A DNA stretch of 64,000 bases from positions 3,658,001 through 3,722,000 of the forward strand of contig NZ_CP093443.1 in the NCBI RefSeq assembly GCF_026168515.1, written 5' to 3'. Origin of the DNA: Brevibacterium spongiae (GTDB taxonomy: Bacteria; Actinomycetota; Actinomycetes; Actinomycetales; Brevibacteriaceae). Below the pieces are notes generated by a model. The model saw only the letters and a list, made by a program, of their open reading frames with translations. It made no database searches and was not told the origin of the DNA. Below are positions 17,245-24,396 of this stretch, one piece after another. The position numbers and the translations under genes were made by a program. Positions within the stretch are counted from its first letter, which is position 1. The number at the start of each line of letters is the position of its first letter.

Positions 17245-18324
17245 ATGAGTACAGCGGAACACGGTCGCATACAGCGGCACAGGGCCTGGGGGCTGAGTCC
17301 GTCGACTCTTGCGCCCGGGTGCTTCGCCTCGGTGATGGCCACCGGGATCGTTTCGATCGGCGCTCAGCTCAAGGGGCTGCATCTGCTCAGCGACGTCCTG
17401 TTCTGGCTGGCCGTCGCCCTCTATCTGTTCTTCATCGCCCTGACTCTCATTCGAGTGGTCCGCTGTCGAGACGCCGTGCGCACCGATCTTCATGATCCGC
17501 GACGCGCCTTCGGATTCTTCACCGCGGTGGCGGGCACGAATGTGTTGGCCACAGCTCTGATCGGCCGCGGGATGGTGGGACCTGCGCTCATTCTCTTCGC
17601 CATCGGCATCGTCCTGTGGCTGGCGCTCGGGTACGGGATTCCCTTCACCGCGGTCCTCGGCTCGAGCCTTCGCCCAGTGTCGAAGGGCGTCAACGGCACG
17701 TGGCTGGTCTGGGTTGTCGCGGCTCAGTCCGTCGCAGTCGTCGCTTCGAGCCTCGCGCTGGAGACCGCGGGGACCGAGTCCGCCCCGGCAGGCTTCATCG
17801 TGTTCCTCACTCTGACTGCTGTCGTCATGTGGGCCGTGGGGGTGGCCCTCTATGCCGTCTGCGCGATCGCGATCGGTGTGCGGGTGCTGCGGCATCGCTT
17901 CGGGCCCGAGCATCTCGATGCACCGTACTGGGTGACGATGGGCGCTCTGGCGATCACGATCGTTGCGGGTTCGCGGATCCTCGAGCTGGAGAACTCTCCG
18001 GTCATCGATGCCACTCGCATCGTCGTCGGTGGTTCGTCGACGCTGCTGTGGGCGATCGCCACGTGGCTCGTCCCGGCTCTCATTGCCGCTGGAATTTGGC
18101 GGCACTTCGTCCACCGCTTGCCGATGGGGTACTCGGCCGGACTGTGGAGCATGGTCTTCCCCGTGGGCATGTACGCGGTGGCGAGCATACTTCTGGGACG
18201 CTCGGACCGCCTGCCGGGGATCGAGTGGATCGGCCTGCACTGGTTCTGGGTCGGCCTGGTCGTGTGGACAGTCGTCTTCGTCGCGATGGCCACGTCGTTC
18301 GTGCGGACCGTCCGGCGCTCCTGA
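17245..18324 (+). CDS. TDT/SLAC1 family transporter (tellurite-resistance/dicarboxylate transporter-like)
   Basis: 359 residues with ten hydrophobic helices. The N-terminal LAPGCFASVMATGIVSIGAQL matches the TehA/SLAC1/Mae1 family (anion channels, C4-dicarboxylate and sulfite exporters). The conserved Phe- and Gly-rich helices (RRAFGFFTAVAGTNVLA and HWFWVGLVVWTVVFVA) are present. The start at 17245 follows GAGGAGCGG. Substrate is uncertain: dicarboxylate, sulfite and tellurite derivatives have all been assigned within the family. The gene stands alone, and its 3' side ends in a repeat-rich region. Confidence 0.82.
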   Translation: MSTAEHGRIQRHRAWGLSPSTLAPGCFASVMATGIVSIGAQLKGLHLLSDVLFWLAVALYLFFIALTLIRVVRCRDAVRTDLHDPRRAFGFFTAVAGTNVLATALIGRGMVGPALILFAIGIVLWLALGYGIPFTAVLGSSLRPVSKGVNGTWLVWVVAAQSVAVVASSLALETAGTESAPAGFIVFLTLTAVVMWAVGVALYAVCAIAIGVRVLRHRFGPEHLDAPYWVTMGALAITIVAGSRILELENSPVIDATRIVVGGSSTLLWAIATWLVPALIAAGIWRHFVHRLPMGYSAGLWSMVFPVGMYAVASILLGRSDRLPGIEWIGLHWFWVGLVVWTVVFVAMATSFVRTVRRS

Positions 18325-18336
18325 CCCTCCGCACCC

Positions 18337-18452
18337 CCTCGGTGACGGTGCGTCGGTGAGGTGCGCAGCGTCGAACCGCCTCGGTGACGGTGCGTCGGTG
18401 GGGCGTGCACCGTCGGGCCGCCTCGGTGACGGTGCGCAACGTCGAGCCGCAG
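18337..18452. repeat. Three tandem 42-bp repeats
   Basis: CCTCGGTGACGGTGCG begins at 18337, 18379 and 18421, giving an exact 42-bp period. The first two units continue with TCGGTG and the third with CAACGTCGAGCC. The array lies directly after the TDT transporter stop. The units are contiguous without spacers, so this is not CRISPR-like. No coding role is apparent. Confidence 0.8.
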
Positions 18453-18456
18453 ACAG

Positions 18457-18524
18457 CATCACGCCCCGCTAGCCTCATTTCATACCGTTGCAGCGGTGTG
18501 AGATGAAGCCAACGGGGCGTGATG
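18457..18524. terminator. Large imperfect hairpin between convergent genes
   Basis: The 30-nt arms 18457-18486 and 18495-18524 (CATCACGCCCCG... and ...CGGGGCGTGATG) pair at 25 Watson-Crick and 2 G-U positions around an 8-nt loop. The site separates the convergent TDT transporter and first DUF805 gene, where a bidirectional terminator is expected, but no T-run follows. Part of the right arm (AACGTGGCGTGATG) recurs near 18552. It could instead be a mobile palindromic unit. Confidence 0.5.
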
Positions 18525-18589
18525 GTCGTGCAGCTGTAGGAGCTGTCAGCAACGTGGCGTGATGCTTCAGCTGAATTCAGGCGCCGGAC

Positions 18590-19156
18590 TCAGCGGTCGA
18601 ATCGCTGCCCTTCAGGCTTCGGCTCCATGACCATCAGGACGATGAAGATGATGACGCCGAAGAAGGGAATCAGCAAGAGGAAATAGAAGGGTCCGGCGAG
18701 GTTTGCGTCGTGCAGACGTCGCCAACAGACTGCAATGTACGGAATGATCGTGGCCAAGAAGGTGACCAGCAACAGAATTCCGGCAGTGGCCATGAGGGCA
18801 GTCGCGCCAGCCGGAGGGGTTGAGTTGTAGGAGTCCCCCGATGCCGAGAGCGTGGCGATCATCGACCCGGCAAACCCCAGAATCATGGGGATGATTCCCA
18901 CGAGGATCGTGAAGAGGTAAGCGAACCAGAACTCGCTGCGTGAAGCACGTCCCGAGAACTTCACGTAGTTCTTGAAGAAACGTTTGACGGCCTGGCCGAA
19001 GGTCGCGCCGTAGAGGGGAAGCGAGAGGTCGTCGGGACTGGCGGCACCGCGGGGCGATCCGCCATACTCGAGCCCGTCATAGCCCTGCCCGCCAGGCATT
19101 CCTGGGCCGGGCACGTCGGAGTCGGAATTGTATGCTGCGTTCGCGTCGTAGGACAT
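18590..19156 (-). CDS. DUF805 domain membrane protein (copy 1)
   Basis: About 188 residues: a Gly/Pro/Tyr-rich cytoplasmic N-terminus (MSYDANAAYNS, PGMPGGQGYDG), then VKRFFKNYVKFSGRASRSEFWFAYLF, the DUF805 hallmark. Three to four helices follow, then WRRLHDANLAGPFYF and the end MEPKPEGQRFDR. Function is unknown across the family. It is a paralogue of the next gene upstream, sharing start, N-terminal motif and C-terminus. The start MSYDAN is chosen by comparison with that paralogue; an in-frame ATG lies at 19168. Confidence 0.85.
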   Translation of the reverse strand: MSYDANAAYNSDSDVPGPGMPGGQGYDGLEYGGSPRGAASPDDLSLPLYGATFGQAVKRFFKNYVKFSGRASRSEFWFAYLFTILVGIIPMILGFAGSMIATLSASGDSYNSTPPAGATALMATAGILLLVTFLATIIPYIAVCWRRLHDANLAGPFYFLLLIPFFGVIIFIVLMVMEPKPEGQRFDR

Positions 19157-19188
19157 AGTGACTTTCATCAGTAGTGATTGCGTACAGA

Positions 19189-19248
19189 ATGGTCGGCCAG
19201 CAGATCATCTCATCGGTGACGATGAAGATGAAAAAGCTGGCCGACCAT
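19189..19248 (-). terminator. Long intercistronic hairpin between the two DUF805 genes
   Basis: ATGGTCGGCCAGC at 19189-19201 is perfectly complementary to GCTGGCCGACCAT at 19236-19248. The interior (CATCTCATCG / CGATGAAGATG) extends the pairing, giving an almost continuous stem. It sits between the end of copy 2 and the start of copy 1. It may end or attenuate transcription from the upstream gene, or stabilise the processed ends. No strong T-run is present. Confidence 0.5.
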
Positions 19249-19270
19249 CAACAATTCAAGGGCCGGGGAG

Positions 19271-19852
19271 TCAGTTGTCGTAGCGCTGGCCCTCGGGCTT
19301 GGGCGGCATGATCGTCATGACGATGACGACGATTGCGCCGATAGAGGTCAGAGTGAGCAGGTAGAACAGACCGGAGAAGCCGGCATCATGGAGGCGACGC
19401 CAGGAGACGGAGATCGACGGCACGAGCGTCGCAAGGAAGATCAACCCCAAGAGGACTCCGCCGATACCCATCAGCGCAGCGCCGCCACCGGAGGGCGCGC
19501 CGCCCCCGTAGGGATCGGCGGAGGCTGAGACCGCCATCATGACAGCTCCGATGATGAAGAGAATATAAGGCACGAGCGCAATGAGCACGCAGAACAGTGT
19601 CGCCCACCAGAACTCGCTGCGTGAGGCGCGGCCGCTGAACTTCACGTAGTTCTTGAAGAAGCGCTTGACGGCCTGGCCGAACTTCGCACCGTAGAGCGGG
19701 AGCGAGAGGTCATCGGGGGTGGCGGCACCGCGAGGTGCGCCACCGAAGCCCTGCCCGCCGTAGCCCTGACCACCGGGCATTCCGGCACCCGGTGCTCCTT
19801 GGCCGGGAGCCCCGGAACCTGAGTTGTATGCTGCGTTCGCGTCGTAGGACAT
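19271..19852 (-). CDS. DUF805 domain membrane protein (copy 2)
   Basis: 193 residues. The N-terminus is Gly/Pro-rich (GQGAPGAGMPGGQGYGGQGFGG), followed by the DUF805 core VKRFFKNYVKFSGRASRSEFWWATLF, hydrophobic helices and WRRLHDAGFSGLFYLL, ending MPPKPEGQRYDN. It is strongly similar to the downstream copy, and both genes are preceded by the same ATTCTGTAC element, so the duplication included the 5' region. GAAGG lies before the ATG at 19852. The function is not known. Confidence 0.85.
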   Translation of the reverse strand: MSYDANAAYNSGSGAPGQGAPGAGMPGGQGYGGQGFGGAPRGAATPDDLSLPLYGAKFGQAVKRFFKNYVKFSGRASRSEFWWATLFCVLIALVPYILFIIGAVMMAVSASADPYGGGAPSGGGAALMGIGGVLLGLIFLATLVPSISVSWRRLHDAGFSGLFYLLTLTSIGAIVVIVMTIMPPKPEGQRYDN

Positions 19853-20222
19853 GATGGCCTTCGTGAAAGGGAGTGGTACAGAATGCTCACTGCTCGTCAG
19901 TGATTTCTCATCTGACTAACAGGATTCGCAAGAACAATTGTGCACCAGAATCCGCCCATGTCCCGTATTCTCGCGGTTCCAGATCTGCAACACACCCCCA
20001 TCATTCACCTCTCCGTCATCGATCCGACACGAATCACGAGGTGCGAATCGCCATAGGCTCCTGGACTCCTCGGCTCCCCGGTCAGGCACCGCGGGGAACA
20101 GAAACGGCGCCCGAGAAATGGTTCCTCAGGCACCGATCCGACACCGCTCCGGTCAGCCGTCTTCGCAGGTCAGGCATCCCGTCCCTGGTCAGGCGTCTCT
20201 CCCGGTCAAGCATCTCCCCTGG
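19853..20222. other. 370-nt intergenic region with degenerate short repeats
   Basis: No convincing gene is seen. The right part holds GGTCAGGC-type repeats that continue into the end of the MFS gene (see the repeat at 20168-20238). The middle holds two related ATCCGACAC segments (near 20031 and 20128). The promoter of DUF805 copy 2 should lie at the left end; ATTCTGTAC on the minus strand near 19875-19883 is shared with copy 1. Confidence 0.5.
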
Positions 20223-20238
20223 TCAGGCATCGCCTCCG
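20168..20238. repeat. Four short tandem repeats overlapping the 3' end of the MFS gene
   Basis: GGTCAGGCATC-like units begin at 20168, 20187, 20204 and 20221 (periods 19, 17 and 17). The last unit encodes the final codons and stop of the MFS gene on the minus strand (GGCGATGCCTGACC). The gene tail, with its TGA, has thus been serially duplicated downstream. Confidence 0.75.
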
Positions 20239-21542
20239 GTGAGCGCGTAGGCCTCGTCTACCGGTGACTCGTCGATGTGTCCGTCGACCCGACGAATGGC
20301 CTTCCAGCCGATCGCGATGACGATGACGGCCAGGACGACGACACCCGCACCGAAGAAGTAGGGCGCACCCGCGCTGATCGATTCGGAGACAGATCCGGCG
20401 ACGATCGGAGCAACGGCTCCGCCGATGAAACGGACACCCGAGTACGTGCCCGAGGCGACGGGGCGAGGCAGATCGCTGACCTCCATGGCCGATTCGGTGA
20501 AGACGGTGTTGAGCACGCCGAGGAGCATTCCGGCCACGACGATGCAGACGATGATTCCGACGAAGGATTCGACGAGGAAGGCCATCACGAACAGCAGAAC
20601 GGCCAACGCGATGAGAGTGACGACGAGGCTGCGGCGGCGTCCCAGGCGCTTCGTCAGCAGCGGGGCGACGAAGACCGAGGTGATGGCGACGCAGAGTCCC
20701 CAGCCGAAGAAGACCCAGCCGAGTCCCATCGCTCCGAAGTCCTCGATGCCCATCTTCGCTGCGGCGGCTTCGACCGGGAACGGGCTGTAGGCCAGCAGGA
20801 TGAAGAATCCGAAGTTGTACAGCAGGGCGGCCACGCCGAGGACGAGGACGCCGGGGCGCGCGAGCGCGCGGAAGGTTGCGCTGAGCCTGATCGGCTCAGG
20901 CGAAGTATGCAGTCCGCTGCCGGAGTTCTTCCCGGGCAGCAGAACGATGATGGCGATGAAACCGATCGCCATGAGCACGGCGGTGCCGAAGAACGGCCCG
21001 CGCCACAAAATGCCGCCGAGCAGTCCGCCGAGCAGAGGCCCGGTGGCGATGCCGACGCCCAGAGCCGCCTCGTAGAGGATGATCGCCTTCTCCGCGCCGC
21101 CGGAAGCAGCACCGACGATCGTCGACAATGCGGTCGAGATGAAGAGCGCGTTGCCGAGCCCCCAACCGGCACGGAAACCGATGATCTGGTCGACGGAACC
21201 GGAGATTCCGGCAAGAGCGGCGAACGCGACGATGAGGACGAGGCCGATGAGCAGCGTGGTCTTCGCGCCGATGCGCGAGGACAGGAAGCTCGTGAAGAAC
21301 ATCATGCCGCCGGTGATGAACAGGTAGCTGGTGAACAGCAGCATCGACTGGGCGGGAGTGGCGTCGAGTTCAGCCGAGATCGCCGGCAGGATCGGGTCGA
21401 CAAGGCCGATGCCCATAAAGGCGATGACGGCGGCGAAGGCGACTGCCCAGACGGCTCGCGGCTGATGGAGAATGGACGCTCCCGCCCCGGTGTCGCCGGG
21501 TGTTTCGTCCCCTGTGTTTTCGTTGTCTGCTGACGCTCGCAT
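20223..21542 (-). CDS. MFS drug-efflux-type transporter
   Basis: About 439 residues with twelve membrane helices. The N-terminal half contains FMGIGLVDPILPAIS (motif typical of DHA1-type drug:H+ antiporters) and GLGNALFISTALSTIVGA, and the motif-A-like loop reads SSRIGAKTTLLIG. The start MRASADNENTG at 21542 is chosen because upstream codons are basic and poorly conserved in style. The MarR-type gene upstream in the same direction suggests regulation by that protein. The substrate is unknown. Confidence 0.85.
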   Translation of the reverse strand: MRASADNENTGDETPGDTGAGASILHQPRAVWAVAFAAVIAFMGIGLVDPILPAISAELDATPAQSMLLFTSYLFITGGMMFFTSFLSSRIGAKTTLLIGLVLIVAFAALAGISGSVDQIIGFRAGWGLGNALFISTALSTIVGAASGGAEKAIILYEAALGVGIATGPLLGGLLGGILWRGPFFGTAVLMAIGFIAIIVLLPGKNSGSGLHTSPEPIRLSATFRALARPGVLVLGVAALLYNFGFFILLAYSPFPVEAAAAKMGIEDFGAMGLGWVFFGWGLCVAITSVFVAPLLTKRLGRRRSLVVTLIALAVLLFVMAFLVESFVGIIVCIVVAGMLLGVLNTVFTESAMEVSDLPRPVASGTYSGVRFIGGAVAPIVAGSVSESISAGAPYFFGAGVVVLAVIVIAIGWKAIRRVDGHIDESPVDEAYALTGGDA

Positions 21543-21660
21543 CTGCTGGTCGCGTCCCCTTTCGTGTGGTGCGTTCTTCGTGTGGTGCGTTCTGTTTTGA
21601 AATCTGTTCTGGTCCGACACCTGCTGACGACGCAGGTGAAGACCGCGGTGAGTTCGCCGG

Positions 21661-22200
21661 CTAGCTCGCAGGCGTGCCAGAGGCCGCATCCGGCCCCTCG
21701 GACTCGGCGGGAGGCCCATCCGCGGGCGCCTCGACCGACTCGTCCGCAGGCTCGTCGACACAGTCGACGGGATGCCGGTCCTTGAGGAAGTCCGAGACCA
21801 GACCGAGCGCACGATCGACGCTCAGCCGCTCTTCCGGCGACAGTGATTCGAAGTACGGCTGCATCTGGTCGATCATGATCGAACGGTTCTCGGCCAGGCG
21901 CGCCCGTCCGGCATCGGTGAGCGAGAACTGCGAGGCGCGCCCATCAGTGGGGCTCGCCTCACGGACGACGAGTCCGGCCTCTTCGAGTTTGGCGAGGAGC
22001 TTCGTCGCGGCAGGCTGCGAACTCAGATACCCTTGCGCGAAATGTCCGACCCGCACAGGCTGATACTGTTCGACGACCGCAAGCGCGCGCAGGGCCGCCA
22101 ATGAGTTCTCGTTGCCGATCACTCGCCGGAAGGCCCTGGTCAGTCGCGACGAAACGACGACAAGACGCGATACGAGCTCACCTGAATCCACATCATCCAT
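21661..22200 (-). CDS. MarR family transcriptional regulator
   Basis: 179 residues. The winged helix reads SLAALRALAVVEQYQPVRVGHFAQGYLSSQPAATKLLAKLEEAGLVVREASPTDGRASQFSLTDAGRARLAE, with the MarR wing motif DGRxxxxxLTxxG. The C-terminus (from about residue 145) is an acidic, Ala/Pro-rich tail. TATATA at 22207-22212 on the minus strand is about 7 nt before the ATG, so the mRNA is probably leaderless. It precedes the MFS pump by 118 nt and likely represses itself and the pump. Confidence 0.85.
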   Translation of the reverse strand: MDDVDSGELVSRLVVVSSRLTRAFRRVIGNENSLAALRALAVVEQYQPVRVGHFAQGYLSSQPAATKLLAKLEEAGLVVREASPTDGRASQFSLTDAGRARLAENRSIMIDQMQPYFESLSPEERLSVDRALGLVSDFLKDRHPVDCVDEPADESVEAPADGPPAESEGPDAASGTPAS

Positions 22201-22225
22201 AACTTATTTATATACCCAGGTTATG
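22198..22225. promoter_or_regulatory. Inverted repeat CATAAC...GTTATG over the marR start
   Basis: CATAAC (22198-22203) and GTTATG (22220-22225) form a 6-bp inverted repeat spanning the presumed -10 box and start codon of marR. The AT-rich content contrasts strongly with the surroundings. Autoregulation by the MarR protein is a reasonable inference. Confidence 0.4.
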
Positions 22226-22334
22226 CATATCGACAAACCGGCCCCTGTCCCTACTCCCCCGCCCCACCCGGAATGGGTCGCTCCGTGACGGACGCCACTC
22301 CCGCCTCGGCGAGGGTCATGCTAACCTGGCCTCA

Positions 22335-22459
22335 CATGTTCCGGGGACGGTGAAATTCCGTACCGGCGGTTACAGTCCGCGACCCGCTCGCATTCGTGCA
22401 GGCGGTTGATTCGGTGAAATTCCGAAACCGACAGTCAGAGTCTGGATGGGAGGAGCATG
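22335..22459 (+). ncRNA. FMN riboswitch (RFN element)
   Basis: All the hallmark RFN segments appear in order: GGTGAAATTCCGTACCGGCGGT, then AGTCCGCGACCCG, then GGTTGATTCGGTGAAATTCCG and AACCGACAGTCAGAGTCTGGATGGGAGGAGCA. The outer stem can form between CATG at 22335-22338 and CATG at 22456-22459. It lies upstream of the riboflavin genes and should sense FMN and lower expression when FMN is abundant. It is followed by a terminator-like hairpin at 22546-22574. Confidence 0.95.
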
Positions 22460-22545
22460 GTGGCCTCGGCCGCTGTGTCATGGTGTACCCGCGTACACCG
22501 AGATCGGCATCCGACCGCCCTGATGGTTGCACCCGCAATATCCTC

Positions 22546-22574
22546 CCTCCCGGCTATGGCTCGGGAGGTTTTTT
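22546..22574 (+). terminator. FMN-riboswitch expression platform: intrinsic terminator overlapping the ribD ribosome site
   Basis: CCTCCCG (22546-22552) pairs with CGGGAGG (22562-22568), followed by six T residues (22569-22574): a canonical intrinsic terminator. The 3' arm contains GGGAGG, which is also the only Shine-Dalgarno sequence for the ribD ATG at 22576 (7-nt spacing). The same hairpin can therefore stop transcription or mask the ribosome site. Confidence 0.85.
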
Positions 22575-22575
22575 C

Positions 22576-23631
22576 ATGGGCGCGCAGCTCACGGACCCAG
22601 CGGAGTTCACCGAACTCGAATCCGCGGCGATGACCGCCGCCCTCAACGCTGCCCGCGAAGGGTTCCGCGGAGCGAATCCGCTGGTGGGCGCCGCGATCCT
22701 GACCGACGACGGCACGATCGTCACCGGTCATCACGGCGGTGCCGGCACGCCCCACGCCGAGGTCGACGTCATCACCACCGCCCATGATCTCGGCATCGAC
22801 CTGAGCACCGCGACCCTGCTGGTCACCCTCGAACCCTGCTCCCACCAGGGAAGGACCGGACCGTGCACCGAAGCGATCCGCGCCGCCGGTATCCCGTCCG
22901 TCATCTTCGCCTCCCCGGATCCGAATCCGCTGGCCTCCGGTGGGGGTGAGATCCTCGCCGAGGCGGGTCTCACCGTGCGCTCGGGACTGCATTTGGAGGA
23001 CTCCCGCGCATTGAACGCCCGGTGGTTGCGCGCGATGAACGATGCCCGCCCCTTCGTCACAGTGAAGATCGCGCAGAGCCTCGATGGAGCCGTCGCCGCC
23101 GCCGATGGGACCAGCCAATGGATCACCTCGCAGGAGTCACGGTCGCACGCGCATGAGATCCGCTCCCGCGTCGACGCCATCCTCGTCGGCACCGGCACGG
23201 CACTGTCCGACGATCCGCGGCTCAACGCCCGCGGGTCTGATGGGATGGAGCTTGAGCACCAGCCGCGCCCCGTCGTGCTCGGCACCACAGAGTTGCCGGC
23301 CGAATCGTTCCTCGCGCTCAATCCCGACACCCTGCAGCTGCGCACCCATGACGTCGGCGAGGCCGTGGACCGACTGTACACCGAGGGGGTCCGCCACCTC
23401 CTCGTCGAGGGTGGCCCACGGATCCTCGCCGCCTTCTTCACCGCCGGGATCGTCGACGAGGTCTTCTGCTATCAGGCTCCGCTGCTCCTCGGGCAGGGCC
23501 GGGACAGCGTGGACGGACTCGACATCGGCACCTTGACCGACGCACTGCACCTGAGCCTCGACGACACCGAGGTGCCTGCCGTCTCCCGGCTGGGCCCCGA
23601 CGTCCTGCTCCACTTCGTCACCGCGACCTAG
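22576..23631 (+). CDS. ribD: Bifunctional riboflavin biosynthesis deaminase/reductase RibD
   Basis: 351 residues. The N-terminal deaminase domain has the zinc motifs GTPHAEVDV and LEPCSHQGRTGPCTEAI. The C-terminal reductase domain (about residues 150-351) starts ARPFVTVKIAQSLDGAVAAADGTSQWIT and includes LVEGGPRILAAF. RibD deaminates and then NADPH-reduces the pyrimidine product of GTP cyclohydrolase II. The ATG at 22576 follows the terminator/SD hairpin directly. It is the first gene of the rib cluster and is controlled by the FMN riboswitch. Confidence 0.95.
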   Translation: MGAQLTDPAEFTELESAAMTAALNAAREGFRGANPLVGAAILTDDGTIVTGHHGGAGTPHAEVDVITTAHDLGIDLSTATLLVTLEPCSHQGRTGPCTEAIRAAGIPSVIFASPDPNPLASGGGEILAEAGLTVRSGLHLEDSRALNARWLRAMNDARPFVTVKIAQSLDGAVAAADGTSQWITSQESRSHAHEIRSRVDAILVGTGTALSDDPRLNARGSDGMELEHQPRPVVLGTTELPAESFLALNPDTLQLRTHDVGEAVDRLYTEGVRHLLVEGGPRILAAFFTAGIVDEVFCYQAPLLLGQGRDSVDGLDIGTLTDALHLSLDDTEVPAVSRLGPDVLLHFVTAT

Positions 23632-23733
23632 CCGAGCGCGCACCGCACGTTCGCCCACCTCGGGGGCATCGCTCAAACCCACACACTCAGCCATCACCGA
23701 CTCAGCACCAGCGAATCAGCACTTTGGAGGCAC

Positions 23734-24396
23734 ATGTTCACCGGAATCATCGAAGCACTCGGCACCGTCGAGACCATCGACTACACGAACGATTCGGCCA
23801 CGATCACCATCGACGCCGGGGCACTCGTCGCCGATCTCGATCTCGGCGGCTCTCTGGCCGTCAACGGAGTCTGCCTGACGTCGACGAGGCGTTCTGCCGA
23901 GCAGGCGCCGGGACTCTTCACCGCCGAGGTGATGGGCGAGACTCTGCGCCTGACAGGTCTCGGCACCCTGGGCACCGGCGACCGGGTCAACCTGGAACGC
24001 TGCACTCCCGCCTCGGGGCGTTTCGACGGCCACGTCGTGCAAGGTCACGTCGACGGCCGCGGCGAACTCATCGACCGCACCGACAGGCCAGACTGGTCGA
24101 CCCTGCGCATCGCGATTCCCGCCGACCTCGCTCCGCTGACCGCGGTGAAGGGGTCCATCGCGCTCAACGGGGTGTCGCTGACGCTGACCGCCGTCTCGGA
24201 GCCGACCGATCCTGCCTCCTGGGTCGAGGTCGGACTCATCCCGGCCACCCTCTCGCACACGACCTTCGGCGAACTCGAGGTCGGCGCGGCGGTGAACATC
24301 GAGGTCGACGTGCTCGCGAAGTACACCGCCCGCCTCCTGTCCTTCTCACCATCTCAGACGCACAACAGCACTCAGCAAGGAGTCGATCATGACTGA
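23734..24396 (+). CDS. ribE: Riboflavin synthase alpha subunit
   Basis: 220 residues, beginning with the invariant MFTGIIEALGTVE. The two lumazine-binding repeats are visible: one with LAVNGVCLTS and GDRVNLERC, the second with GHVDGRGELI and IALNGVSLTLTAV. The enzyme dismutates two 6,7-dimethyl-8-ribityllumazines into riboflavin and the pyrimidine precursor. The ATG at 23734 follows TTTGGAGG. Its last codons overlap the ribBA start by 8 nt, indicating translational coupling. Confidence 0.95.
   Translation: MFTGIIEALGTVETIDYTNDSATITIDAGALVADLDLGGSLAVNGVCLTSTRRSAEQAPGLFTAEVMGETLRLTGLGTLGTGDRVNLERCTPASGRFDGHVVQGHVDGRGELIDRTDRPDWSTLRIAIPADLAPLTAVKGSIALNGVSLTLTAVSEPTDPASWVEVGLIPATLSHTTFGELEVGAAVNIEVDVLAKYTARLLSFSPSQTHNSTQQGVDHD

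Noticed and set aside
18337..18452. Possible CRISPR array
   Set aside because: The units are contiguous with no unique spacers, only three copies occur, and no cas genes are present.
20277..21533. Asp/Glu-rich 418-codon frame opposite the MFS gene
   Set aside because: Its composition is the reverse complement of hydrophobic helices, and no start signal is present.
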